This document shows, one piece after another, positions 17,829 through 26,590 of a DNA stretch of 64,000 bases; position 1 is the stretch's first letter; every line of letters begins with the position of its first letter. Source of the stretch: Pseudomonadota bacterium (lineage in GTDB: Bacteria > Cyanobacteriota > Vampirovibrionia > Obscuribacterales > Obscuribacteraceae); NCBI GenBank assembly GCA_021325555.1, contig JAJPGY010000012.1:158956-222955 (forward strand), given 5' to 3'. Under the pieces are notes generated by a model, which saw nothing but the letters and a program-made list of their open reading frames with translations, was not told where the DNA came from and made no database searches. Made by a program: the position numbers and the translations under genes.

Positions 17829-18251
17829 TTACGTTGCGTCGCCTTTTAGCTTATCGACGAGTCCTTTCAGGAGAGCTTCCACTTGATTTGTCCACCACGG
17901 GGTAACGAAGCCTGAAGAAGCGTCAACCAGCCCAACTCCTGCTCGCTTATCGGTAACGTTGCCATTGCTGTCTATTGTGGCTTGCTCATGCTCATCGCCC
18001 AGGACCAGGCGGTCGAGCTTGACGGAAGTTATGTGATGCTGGGAATCCTCGGTAAAAGTTACCTTGGGGAAGTTCTGCATGTTGCGGTTGTCCTTCGTCT
18101 CCGCCGCCATGTCCTTAATCAGCTCGGCGTATTGTTGAGGGCTCATCGTTTGCTGATCGTGTTGAAGCTCCTTGAGAAAGGCTTTGGAATCATCCTTGCT
18201 CATCAGCTCTACTATTCGATGCGCTTCTTTGGAGATTTCCTGGTCGGCCAT
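17829..18251 (-). CDS. Hypothetical protein, 140 aa
   Basis: Not recognised. Acidic, hydrophilic protein with a helical N-terminal half (HRIVELMSKDDSKAFLKELQ) and a more extended second half ending in a Trp pair and a Lys-rich helix. No signal peptide. The start is preceded by an AAGGGGGG-like stretch. G+C is visibly lower than in its neighbours. Confidence 0.65.
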   Translation of the reverse strand: MADQEISKEAHRIVELMSKDDSKAFLKELQHDQQTMSPQQYAELIKDMAAETKDNRNMQNFPKVTFTEDSQHHITSVKLDRLVLGDEHEQATIDSNGNVTDKRAGVGLVDASSGFVTPWWTNQVEALLKGLVDKLKGDAT

Positions 18252-18626
18252 CGCGCAGCCCCCCTTACTTAACCGTGGTTTGAATCCTCACACCATAGCA
18301 CGATTTTACCCGTTTTCCGGCGCGTGCCCTCGCTGCCTTGCATGGGGGCGGATTCCATGGTGGTGGCGGACGCCATCGCGAAACAGCAGCGCTGGCAGGG
18401 AGCCGTCTTGTGATGCTACCATATTCTTTAGTAAGAATACCCCAAAAAATTAGAGGACTGAACCCCGGGCGGACCGGAAGTGATAGCCCTGGGCAGAAAA
18501 AAGAAGCTAGCCGGGGTGCCACCCTTGAAAGCAAGCTCGAAAGCCGCTCTCTCAGATGACACCCCGGCATCGCTTCATCGCGCCGCGCCCTGGCGGCCTC
18601 CAGGCTATCTAGCCTGCGCAGTCGCT
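18252..18626. other. Intergenic stretch, no gene seen
   Basis: It lies between two minus-strand genes. Around 18415-18445 there is an A/T-rich patch in an otherwise GC-rich region, which may hold a promoter for 18251. ORFs here have no start signals. No known RNA motif was recognised. Confidence 0.35.
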
Positions 18627-19946
18627 TCAGGACCGCTTGCGGCGCTGGTTGCCGGTGGAGCGCTTGCGCGTCCGGGCACCAGGTCGCGGCGTCGCCGGGG
18701 ACGTGGGAGCCTTCCGCGGAGCGAGCTTGATCGGCTCGCCGTTGGGCAGGCATCCCGGGGACTCCTCGGTGTACGCCTTGAAGTCGCCGTTCAGGTCGAC
18801 GACGAACGCGCGCCGGTCGTCGGCGCCGCGCATGATGATCACCGACGAGCCGAACAGCTCGCCCTCAACGATCTCGCCCTTCCAGAATCCCGGCGCCCTC
18901 CGGTCGTAGTCCCGCAGGTGACCCATGCGGGTCACATCCCACAGGTAACCGACCTCGTGGAAGTCGTGGAATTCCAGGACGAGACCTGGCAGCGTGTGCT
19001 TCGGCGCCGTCTTCCAGGCGGAGGACAGCTTGCCGTCGAAGCTGCGCACGATGTTGCCACCGCGCTGCTCCCACTCGACCAGCGACGACGAGCCGGCGTG
19101 ACGCCGACGGAAGTCGCCGATCATGAACAGCGTCTTGCCGTTCACCTTCACCGCGGCGTTGTACCGGGTGACCGTGATGTTGGGGACGCCGTCGATGTGG
19201 AAGAGCTGAGCGAGCTTCGTGGGCAGATCCTGGGAGGGATCGGAGGGCAGCTCCAGCCCCTTGCTCTTGAGCAGGTCGGCGATGGCCTGGCTCATGGGCA
19301 CCCTGGGGTCGAGGAGAGCCTTGAGCCCGACGCTCTCGAGGATCTTGGCCAGCGACTTGATCTGCCGGGCCGTGGGCTCGGGAGCGAGCTCCTTGAGAAG
19401 CTCCTCTGCCAGCTCCCTGGCCATGCCACCCAGGTCGCAGTGGTTGCTGGACCAGTTGTCCAGAACCTTCTTCTTGCGCTGGATGGCTTCCATCAGCCGC
19501 ACCTCGTTCGGCATGCTCAGGTGAGTAGCCGACGGGATGTAGATGACGTGCCCGCCGCTGGCCTCCGCGAACGACTTGATGAAGTCGCCGCAGGTCTTGC
19601 CGAGCGCCATGACCTGCGCCTCGAAGCCGGGAGCGAGGCGAGCAGCCGACACCTCGGGGGCGTCGGGGTACTCGTGGAGGTAGTTCGCCTCGTCCTCGAT
19701 CAGGCTCTTGAAGGCGCTCTCGTCGATCATGCCGCCGAGAAGGATCACCACGTCCGGCTGGTAGTCCCGCAGGTACTGCATGATCAGCTCCAGCAGGTTG
19801 CGGTCGTGGTTCGGGAAGTAGGCGTGGGCCAGGCAGACGACCTTCATGCCGTTTTCCAGCTGCAGCGGGTAGATGCCCGCCTCAGCCAACGACGTCTTCG
19901 GGTCCTCCTTGACCACAATACCCTTGTAGGTGTTGATGTTAGCCAT
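18627..19946 (-). CDS. Degenerate metallophosphoesterase-like protein (metal ligands lost)
   Basis: 439 aa, homologous along its N-terminal third and in a later segment to the intact phosphoesterase encoded two genes upstream. The alignment is visible by eye: VVCLAHAYFPNH replaces IIVLPDIHVPAH (D to H, H to Y), VILLGGMIDESA replaces VILIGDVADVFA (D to G), and the GNHE and GHGHTH motifs are not preserved (the latter aligns with IGDFRRRHAG). Residues 167-260 are an insert of helices absent from the paralogue, and the tail is a basic Pro/Thr/Arg/Lys-rich stretch. The ATG follows AAGGAGGAG, which lies within the end of the HAD gene, so translation is likely coupled. It is probably a non-catalytic partner or regulator. 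Confidence 0.8.
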   Translation of the reverse strand: MANINTYKGIVVKEDPKTSLAEAGIYPLQLENGMKVVCLAHAYFPNHDRNLLELIMQYLRDYQPDVVILLGGMIDESAFKSLIEDEANYLHEYPDAPEVSAARLAPGFEAQVMALGKTCGDFIKSFAEASGGHVIYIPSATHLSMPNEVRLMEAIQRKKKVLDNWSSNHCDLGGMARELAEELLKELAPEPTARQIKSLAKILESVGLKALLDPRVPMSQAIADLLKSKGLELPSDPSQDLPTKLAQLFHIDGVPNITVTRYNAAVKVNGKTLFMIGDFRRRHAGSSSLVEWEQRGGNIVRSFDGKLSSAWKTAPKHTLPGLVLEFHDFHEVGYLWDVTRMGHLRDYDRRAPGFWKGEIVEGELFGSSVIIMRGADDRRAFVVDLNGDFKAYTEESPGCLPNGEPIKLAPRKAPTSPATPRPGARTRKRSTGNQRRKRS

Positions 19947-19960
19947 TGAGAATCTCCTCC

Positions 19961-20710
19961 TTACAGGAGCACGCCGGCCTCATCGAGCTTCTTGAAGAAG
20001 TCGATGACGGTCGGTGCGAGCTCGCGGCGGTCGGAGAGCCGCAGAACGTTGCGGAACTCGAGACTGTCGTTGTAGTGTTCCGGCACCAGGATCGCCGCGT
20101 GGGCCGCAGAGGCAACAGCCACCGCGGTCTCCGGGTTATCCTCGACGATGAGCGGGATGTGCTCCTCGGCCATTTCCCACTTCTTGCGTCCGGGCTGCAT
20201 GAAGCGGACGTCACGGTCGACGTCCACCGGCAGTCCGAGCTTGCGGATCAGGTCCTTGGTCACCCGCTGGGCGATACCGGTCTGGTAAGCACCGGTTCCG
20301 TCGAACTTGATCTCGGCAGCGCCAGGAGTCCAGGTCCAGATGAGGACACGGATGCCCGCCTTCTGGATCTGCTCGATGGCTTCCTTGATCCCCTCGTGCG
20401 CTTCCAGGTCGCCGTATCCGCCGACCGAGAGTCGGGCGAAGGACGCGAACGCCTGGTCGAACTGCTCGGGCGTGAGCGGGATCGACGGATCGAACTGCAT
20501 GTTGTAGAAGCCCAGCTGATCCGGCTTGATGTTGTAGCCGTACAGCGTGTTGACGAAGTCGCAGAACCGGGCGATCCACTTGACGCAGACCTCGTGGAAG
20601 TCGAAGACGACCTCACGGGACCACTTCACGCGTTGGCCGGGGTTCAGCACACTTGCGGGAGGCCAGTCCTTCGTTGTCCGACGGCTGGCCTGACTCTGAC
20701 GTGTAGTCAT
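19961..20710 (-). CDS. HAD-superfamily-like protein with atypical motif I
   Basis: 249 aa from the ATG at 20710, which has AAGGAG upstream; an in-frame ATG 13 codons earlier lacks a site. The HAD layout is visible: motif I is VVFDFHEV (D37-F-H39) after a strand, motif II VLIWTWTP, and motif IV PLIVEDNPETA. In standard HAD phosphatases motif I is DxD; here the second Asp, the acid/base, is His, so ordinary phosphatase chemistry is doubtful. It could be a nucleotidase-like enzyme with altered chemistry or a binding protein. Middle gene of a three-gene minus-strand operon with two metallophosphoesterase-type proteins, 14 bases before the third gene. Confidence 0.72.
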   Translation of the reverse strand: MTTRQSQASRRTTKDWPPASVLNPGQRVKWSREVVFDFHEVCVKWIARFCDFVNTLYGYNIKPDQLGFYNMQFDPSIPLTPEQFDQAFASFARLSVGGYGDLEAHEGIKEAIEQIQKAGIRVLIWTWTPGAAEIKFDGTGAYQTGIAQRVTKDLIRKLGLPVDVDRDVRFMQPGRKKWEMAEEHIPLIVEDNPETAVAVASAAHAAILVPEHYNDSLEFRNVLRLSDRRELAPTVIDFFKKLDEAGVLL

Positions 20711-20769
20711 TGTGTTTCTCCTTCCGTAATCCGGAATTGCACGGCGCACGGACGGCTTCGCATCGCAAA

Positions 20770-20792
20770 GGGCGCATGCAATGCGCCCCTAC
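20770..20792. repeat. GC-rich intergenic palindrome, family member
   Basis: Read on the minus strand it is GTAGGGGCGCATTG followed by CATGCGCCC. It has the same head as the palindromes at 3373-3400 and 29960-29982. It lies in the 124-base gap between the phosphoesterase and HAD genes, where it could modulate read-through. Confidence 0.7.
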
Positions 20793-20834
20793 GAGGCTCT
20801 GGAGCAGCCCTGCGCAAACCGCGCGTGTTCGCGA

Positions 20835-21833
20835 TTAACGGTCAGATTGCACGTACACCTTACCCCCGAAGGTGAACGCGAATCGAGGCTGGCCGTCGAT
20901 GGTAACTTGCTTGATCGGCAGCACCGACATGTGAACCTTGCCGCCCGTCACCAGACCAGCCCCGATTGCCGGGTGCCAGTTGTTGAGCAGGTTGGCATAA
21001 CCCATGTAGGCATGGGTCGGGTCCACCAGGTGGCCGAACTCGAAGGAGCGGACCACGCCGTTGAGCGTCGTGTCCCGAGCGGACATGCCGGCGCGGTGCG
21101 TGTGCCCGTGACCGATGCTGCGACCGGTCGTGTTGGAGTCAGCCTGCGGGCTGGCGCCGGGGTTCGGGCGAACGATGTAACCGTGGTGGAACTCCAGATC
21201 GTCGTTGATCAGGATGCCACCGCCGAAACCGCCCTTCTCCTGCAGGTCGTAGATGAAGGTGACCGGGTCGCCCGGCTTGTACCCCATCAGACCGTGGAAG
21301 CTGAGGATCGGCTCGCGGGTGTTGAAGTCCAGGATGTTGGCCACACCCGAAGCGGGGTCCGTCAGGTAGCGGTGAACGCGGTCCTCGTGGTTGCCCATGA
21401 TGTAGAACACATGGATGCACCCGGAGACCTCGATGATCTTGTCGACGAGGCGGCGCGCCTGGTCGAGCTCCTCCTGCATGTTCTTCACCACGCGGGGTGG
21501 CGAAGGCCAGCGAGAGAGCGCGAAGACGTCTGCGACGTCGCCGATCAGGATCACGATGTGCGGCTTGAAGTCCTTGAGGAACTGCATAACCGCCCAGAGG
21601 ATCTTCTTGTTATGCGCCGGGACGTGAATGTCGGGCAGCACGATGATCTTCGTGCCATCCGGCAGGTTCACGGGCAGAATCCCGGGGAAGGACAGGTAGT
21701 TGTAGCTCCCATCCAGGTTGCCGATGCGCATTGCGTTGATGATCGCCTCGCGGACGGTGTCCACGGTGAGCTTGCGCTCGGCGGCGATCTTCTTGGCAGC
21801 ATCGTCAACCGAAGAACTCGTAAGAGCTTTCAT
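20835..21833 (-). CDS. Calcineurin-like metallophosphoesterase
   Basis: 332 aa with a complete set of metallophosphoesterase motifs: LPDIH (D68, H70), GDVAD (D99), GNHED (N148, H149), a metal His pair near 216-217 and GHGHTH (241-246). An N-terminal helical segment (about residues 8-40) precedes the catalytic core. It should hydrolyse a phosphomono- or diester with two metal ions in the cytosol. The substrate is unknown; cyclic nucleotides, DNA ends and nucleotide phosphates all fit the family. AAGGAGA precedes the ATG. First gene of the operon with the HAD-like protein and the degenerate paralogue. Confidence 0.9.
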   Translation of the reverse strand: MKALTSSSVDDAAKKIAAERKLTVDTVREAIINAMRIGNLDGSYNYLSFPGILPVNLPDGTKIIVLPDIHVPAHNKKILWAVMQFLKDFKPHIVILIGDVADVFALSRWPSPPRVVKNMQEELDQARRLVDKIIEVSGCIHVFYIMGNHEDRVHRYLTDPASGVANILDFNTREPILSFHGLMGYKPGDPVTFIYDLQEKGGFGGGILINDDLEFHHGYIVRPNPGASPQADSNTTGRSIGHGHTHRAGMSARDTTLNGVVRSFEFGHLVDPTHAYMGYANLLNNWHPAIGAGLVTGGKVHMSVLPIKQVTIDGQPRFAFTFGGKVYVQSDR

Positions 21834-22390
21834 GACGTTGTCTCCTTACTGCATTCGAGGTCAGGCTTTTGAGGCACCTGACTGCAGGTGGATTTGGATA
21901 GGCGCGAGCCAGCCGCGAGCCGAAGCAAGGGCATGGGTGACGCGCCAGGTCCACAGCGAAACACGCAACCCCAATGGGCCGACATCACCCCAACCTGCCG
22001 GATTGGTGGGTGAAACTAGGCAAAGGCTGCGGGCTGGTGGGGATAGGCTGTGAAGTAGAAACCTGACAAGAAGTGTGAAGGGAAAAGCAGGCCTTAACGT
22101 TAGATACTTATTCCGCCCGAAGCAAGATTTCCTTTATCTTCTCCGAAAGATGTCATATGGCCTCGATCTATCATGATTTGAGCTCTGATAGACAACCACG
22201 ATCAGGTGGGAACCCCTCAGGTGGGCGAATACGGGAATATTTTTGGGGGATTGATTCGCCCCTGTCGCCGGATTAGAAGATCCCAAAATGCCCGTCACAA
22301 CCATGCTTGATAGATAGCGCAGCTTGGTAAACGATTGTGAATTTGCCGATTTCAAGTGCCGGCAGGGGGCGAACGGCGCAAGGGCGTGTA
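21834..22390. other. Intergenic regulatory stretch upstream of the phosphoesterase operon
   Basis: 557 bases with no gene that has start signals. It is markedly A/T-richer around 22090-22200 than its surroundings. A hairpin at 22223-22261 is listed separately. The phosphoesterase operon promoter must lie here. No riboswitch consensus was recognised. Confidence 0.4.
22223..22261. repeat. Inverted repeat / hairpin
   Basis: GGGCGAAT (22223-22230) and ATTCGCCC (22254-22261) pair perfectly around a 23-base loop that contains ATATTTTTGGGGG. It could be a terminator for the J-protein gene read on the minus strand, or a leader structure. Confidence 0.5.
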
Positions 22391-23317
22391 CTACGGGCGA
22401 AACATCGCCTCGCGGGGGTTGGCGTTCCCGGACAGTTCCTGCAAGCGCATGAACAGCCGTTTTTCCTCGTCGCTCAGGCGCTGGGGCAGGACCACCTCGA
22501 CGGTGACCAGTTGATCGGCCCCGCCCAGGCCCAGCCCCTTCAGCCGGTACACGCGCCCCGGCTGGGTCAGCGGTTGAATCTTCATGATCACCTTGCCGGT
22601 GGCTGTCGGCACCTCGATCTCGGCTCCCAGCACGGCCTCATAGACGGTCACCGGAACCGTAAGCGTGATGTCCCGTCCGAGGACGCCCAGGAACTGGTGC
22701 GGCCTGAGCTTGACGCGGAGGATCAGATCGCCGCGGGCGTTGGCCTGCAGGTCGTACTTTCCGAGCGCCGGCTTGCGCACCTCGGCCTTCTCGTACAACC
22801 CGGCGGGCAGCTCCACCTCCTCGATACGCTCGGACATGGTGTAGCCAAGCCCCCGGCAGTTGGGGCACTGCATGCGCTGCACCGGTTTCAGCCCCTGGCA
22901 GCTATCGCAGGGCTTGGGCTCCTCCAGGCGTACCTGCCGGGTGCAGCCCTTGACTGCTTCCTTGAGCGTCACCTCGATCTCCTGGTCGGTGTCGACCGCC
23001 TTCGGCTTTTTCTCTTCTTTGGGACCGCCGCCCACCCCGGTGAACTTTGTCCACAGGGCGCGCAGATCCCCTTTCTGGAGATGGGGGGCGCAGTTCTTGT
23101 CATACTCGCGCCGCTTCTCGGGGTCCATCAAGACTTCGTAAGCCTCGCTGAGGTCCCGGAAGGCCTTAATCTGCGAGTCCGGATCCAGCCCGCCCAGGGT
23201 GACGTGCGGCCCGTACTTCTGGTAGAGGTCGTTGTAGGCCTCCTGGATCTCCTGGGTGGTCGCGTCCTGCGAGACGCCCAGGATGTAGTAGTAGTCCTTG
23301 TAGGGCGACTTTTCCAT
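22391..23317 (-). CDS. DnaJ-like protein lacking HPD, with a half-size zinc-finger
   Basis: 308 aa. An N-terminal J-type region (about residues 8-70: YYYILGVSQDATTQEIQEAY, then FRDLSEAYEVLMDPEKRREYD) is followed by two CxxC motifs only (CDSCQG, CPNCRG) and a DnaJ C-terminal beta domain. The invariant His-Pro-Asp between J helices II and III is absent; the loop reads KYGPHVTLGGLDPD. The Gly/Phe linker is also missing. By family knowledge, loss of HPD removes stimulation of DnaK, so this may be a substrate-binding J-like protein. It lies 87 bases after nrdJ on the same strand. Confidence 0.85.
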   Translation of the reverse strand: MEKSPYKDYYYILGVSQDATTQEIQEAYNDLYQKYGPHVTLGGLDPDSQIKAFRDLSEAYEVLMDPEKRREYDKNCAPHLQKGDLRALWTKFTGVGGGPKEEKKPKAVDTDQEIEVTLKEAVKGCTRQVRLEEPKPCDSCQGLKPVQRMQCPNCRGLGYTMSERIEEVELPAGLYEKAEVRKPALGKYDLQANARGDLILRVKLRPHQFLGVLGRDITLTVPVTVYEAVLGAEIEVPTATGKVIMKIQPLTQPGRVYRLKGLGLGGADQLVTVEVVLPQRLSDEEKRLFMRLQELSGNANPREAMFRP

Positions 23318-23404
23318 GATGAGCCAGAGCCGGGCGGAGAATCACTTGGTAAGCCAAGGCAAACTTACCTGATTCTATCTCGTTCTGCGCGACTGTGGGA
23401 AACT

Positions 23405-26400
23405 TTAGCCGCACTTGGAGTAGCCGCACCCCTGGCAGACCAGACAGCCGTCAATCTTGAGCCACTCGCTGCTTCCGCACTTGCAGGCGGAGACCGTCGG
23501 GCCCCCGTCCTCCTGGCAATCGCCCCCGCTGGCGGCGGCCAGCTTGACCATGGTGTAGGTCACCTGCTCGGCGGCTCTGCCGTTGCCGTTCGAGGACTGA
23601 GTGCGGCTGAACGTGCGCCGGTATTGCTCGATCGCCTTGGCCAGCCCGTCGCACGGCGACTGAATCACGTGGGATTTTTCCTCGTTGGCGAACTTGAAGA
23701 AGGCAGGATATCCGGACTGGATGTTGACCAGCTGGCGAATCACGGCCCGCTCGGCCCTGGCCCGCTCCTGCTCGCCGAACTCGGCGGCGTATTGCAGGAA
23801 GGCGGAGGCCAGGCGGCCTACCGCCTCGAATAGCCCGGACTCGATCGCCCCCGGTTTGCCCATGCGGGCGTAGACCTCGATGAGCTCGCCGGGCCGCGAC
23901 GCCTCGTGGTTGAGGCTGACGTGGAGCGTGGAGCCGCCCTCGGGCGAGCCGACGCGCACCTTGTAGGTGACGCCCGCGGTCTCGTCGATGGTGATGTTGC
24001 GCCGTTCCTGGTGCCCCACCAGCGTCAGCAGGTCGACGTCGCCTTCGTAGTCCTCGCGGGCGATCTTCTCGACCGGCTGGCTCAGGCGGCTGCCGTCCGG
24101 GTAGAAGGTGATGTCCTTCACCCCCAGCCGCCAGGAGAGTATGGCCGCGTCGTGCACCGCCTGCTCGCTCATGTCGAGCGGGATCGAGCAGGTGTTGGAC
24201 ACCGAGTTGAAGGCTTCCGGATACTCGCCGGCCCCGCGATGGACGGCGGAAAGGTGGCGGATGTAGGCCTCCGGCTCGACCTCGATGCGGACGGGGAAGG
24301 CTTTCTGCACGGCGGCGGGGATCTCCGCCAGCCCCCGGCAGGACTTGTGGTTGGCCCTTATCTTCTGCATGAGGGCGTTTTGGCCCTCCTCGGTTTCGGG
24401 CCAGGCGTTGTATTTCTGCATGAGCTCGCGGAAGCCCGGGGCCACGAAGTCGACGTAGCGCGAGCGGACCTTGCGCGAGAAAACGATGCCGTTGTGGGGG
24501 TCCACACCCCAGCTCGTCTGCATGGCCTGGGCAAGCGTGCCGGTGGGCGCGTTGTTGGTCATGCAGCTGTTGCGCACGCGCAGGCCCCTTTTCTGGAAGC
24601 GGCTGCCTTCCCAGAGCGGGTAGACCCCGCGCTCCTTGGCCAGCTCGATCGAGGCTTCGACGGAGGCGCGGGTGTATTCGCGATAGAGCTCCTCGGTGGC
24701 CGCAAGACCTTCCTGGGAGCCAAACTCCAGCTCAAGCCGGGAGAGGAACTCGGCGATGCCGGCGAAACCGCCGCCGTTGCGGCGCTCGAGCCTGGCCGTC
24801 ATGTTCTGGGCCGGAATCGGATACCAGCTCACGTCCGTGACGTTGTCCATGAAGCGCTGCTGCACGCGGGCGACCGTCCTCATCGCCTGCATGTTGTAGC
24901 TGCCGTCCGGATTCCAGAAGTCGCGGTGCGCCGCGTGCAGCGAGGATAGGTTGCAGTTGCCCATGTAGGTGCGGCCGTCGCGACCGGGACCGGCAGGCAG
25001 GAACTGCTCGCCGCACGGATTGCAGGTGTTCAGGTCGTAGGCGTGCGGGTTGGCGTTGCCGGCGTTGATCGTCTCGTAGAAGGCCAGCCCCGGCTCGCCG
25101 GATGTCTTCATGCCCTCGACTATGCGCGCGAAGACCTCCGGCGCGTAGAAGTGGCCGCGCACGCGCACGCTGCGATCGGTGATCTCGACCACCGCGTTGG
25201 CCAGCTTGCGGGCCGCCTCGAGGGCCTCCGGGTAGCGGGCGACATCGACCGAGTATTCCTCGTAAATGTTCTCCTTGGTCAGCCGGTTGACCTTCACCTG
25301 CCTGGTTTTGGCATCCAGCACCGGCCGGCGCGGATCGTACACCGGGCCGTCCCAGATCTGCCCGGCGAAGCTGGTGGGATAGAAGCGCTTCTCGACCACC
25401 GCCTCCATGAAGCCGGGCATGGCGAGCACGGTTACGTTAGTGTTTTTCAGGTAGTTCTGCCGCTCGACGTACTGCGCGTAGAGCTCTCCATAGCGCTTCT
25501 CGGCTTCGGCGACCAGGCGCCGCTTGTAGTCCATCGCGCTCTCGCCGGGCTCCTGCCGCATCTCGGCCTGAACCTCGCGGTAGACGCCGGAGAGCTTGGG
25601 CGGCGGGATCAGCTTCTTCTTCTCGATGAAAAAGAGGATGTCCGGGTGATCCGAGTTGCGCAGCTCGATGAGCGCGCCGCCGCGCCGGCCGCCCTGGGCG
25701 ACGGCTTCCACGGCCTTGGCGATTGTCTTTTCATAGAAGCGATCCGGCCCGGAGGCGGCGGCGCCGTTTGAGATCACCGACGACCACGGGCGCAGGCTGG
25801 AGGTGTTCAAACCCATTCCCATAGCCGCTTTAGCTGCCAGGGCCTCGATCTTGGCCGTCTCCTGGATCCCTTCCAGGCTGTCGATCACATAAGCGACGCC
25901 GCAGGCGGCCAGGCAGCCGCGCCCGCGCAGCTCAGCTGCCAGCCGGCCCATCTCGACCTCATGCTCGGAGAGACCCTCGGTGTCTTTCCGCAGGTAAGCA
26001 AGCCTCAACTGCTCTGACCGGAGCCAGATGTCCTCTTCCTTGAGTTTGGCGAGGGTGCCGTGCGCCCAGTACTGGAGCACCTGCAGGGAGACGGCCGGGT
26101 CGGCGTTGATGTTGGCCGGCGTGTTGGCCCAGAAGCGCTGGTTGCCGATGTTGTCGGCAAAGAGCTTTTTCCACTGTTTGACCCGGGCGTGCTCGACGGC
26201 CTCTGACAGCGTCATCTCTATCAGCTCGGACGGGCTCACCGCATACTTCAACTCCGCGAGCGCCACCGCCTGCGCCACCCGATGAATGATCTCGCTGACC
26301 GACTCCACCGGCTGGCCGGTCGTGCTGTCGCGCTTGCCGTAAAGCCCGACAAGCGTCTCCTGAGTCGACTCCCAGTAGAGGTGGTTGTAATCCTCCATCA

Positions 26401-26464
26401 ACTGAGCGCTTGTGTCGTGGGCGGCTTCCTCGCGGGTGGCGGAATCTTTAGGGAGTGTGTGCAT
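23405..26464 (-). CDS. nrdJ: Adenosylcobalamin-dependent (class II) ribonucleotide reductase
   Basis: 1019 aa. It makes deoxyribonucleotides from ribonucleotides using coenzyme B12 and without oxygen. Family features are visible: the active-site segment DLNTCNPCGE with following NLSSLH, a later SNTCSIPLDMSEQ segment, and a C-terminal Cys cluster (CKCGSSEW, CLVCQGCGYSKCG) that should carry the redox-active or zinc-binding tail. The length suits the long class II form. It starts at 26464 with GAAAGGA 6 bases upstream. A possible promoter lies at 26498-26529. A J-like protein gene follows on the same strand. Confidence 0.92.
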   Translation of the reverse strand: MHTLPKDSATREEAAHDTSAQLMEDYNHLYWESTQETLVGLYGKRDSTTGQPVESVSEIIHRVAQAVALAELKYAVSPSELIEMTLSEAVEHARVKQWKKLFADNIGNQRFWANTPANINADPAVSLQVLQYWAHGTLAKLKEEDIWLRSEQLRLAYLRKDTEGLSEHEVEMGRLAAELRGRGCLAACGVAYVIDSLEGIQETAKIEALAAKAAMGMGLNTSSLRPWSSVISNGAAASGPDRFYEKTIAKAVEAVAQGGRRGGALIELRNSDHPDILFFIEKKKLIPPPKLSGVYREVQAEMRQEPGESAMDYKRRLVAEAEKRYGELYAQYVERQNYLKNTNVTVLAMPGFMEAVVEKRFYPTSFAGQIWDGPVYDPRRPVLDAKTRQVKVNRLTKENIYEEYSVDVARYPEALEAARKLANAVVEITDRSVRVRGHFYAPEVFARIVEGMKTSGEPGLAFYETINAGNANPHAYDLNTCNPCGEQFLPAGPGRDGRTYMGNCNLSSLHAAHRDFWNPDGSYNMQAMRTVARVQQRFMDNVTDVSWYPIPAQNMTARLERRNGGGFAGIAEFLSRLELEFGSQEGLAATEELYREYTRASVEASIELAKERGVYPLWEGSRFQKRGLRVRNSCMTNNAPTGTLAQAMQTSWGVDPHNGIVFSRKVRSRYVDFVAPGFRELMQKYNAWPETEEGQNALMQKIRANHKSCRGLAEIPAAVQKAFPVRIEVEPEAYIRHLSAVHRGAGEYPEAFNSVSNTCSIPLDMSEQAVHDAAILSWRLGVKDITFYPDGSRLSQPVEKIAREDYEGDVDLLTLVGHQERRNITIDETAGVTYKVRVGSPEGGSTLHVSLNHEASRPGELIEVYARMGKPGAIESGLFEAVGRLASAFLQYAAEFGEQERARAERAVIRQLVNIQSGYPAFFKFANEEKSHVIQSPCDGLAKAIEQYRRTFSRTQSSNGNGRAAEQVTYTMVKLAAASGGDCQEDGGPTVSACKCGSSEWLKIDGCLVCQGCGYSKCG

Positions 26465-26497
26465 GGGGCGTCCTTTCTAACGACGGTGCGACTGATA

Positions 26498-26529
26498 ATT
26501 AATACGAACGCAGACTGGAAAAAGTTCAA
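26498..26529 (-). promoter_or_regulatory. Possible sigma-70-type promoter for nrdJ
   Basis: On the minus strand TTGAAC (26529-26524) is followed 19 bases later by TATTAA (26504-26499). The spacing is slightly long and the -35 match partial. It sits 35-65 bases upstream of the nrdJ start. Confidence 0.35.
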
Positions 26530-26590
26530 TCGAATGGCGAACAAATATCCGACCGGGCCCAGATCAGCCTCAACAGCGCAAAAACTGCCT

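Noticed and set aside
18627..21833. Prophage remnant as the source of the phosphoesterase operon
   Set aside because: No integrase, structural, terminase or lysis gene is near, no att repeats were seen, and codon style matches several host-type genes in the window.
23906..24949. Plus-strand 347-aa ORF inside nrdJ
   Set aside because: Antisense to a clear class II ribonucleotide reductase; no start signal and low-complexity Val/Gly/Arg/Asp composition typical of a shadow.
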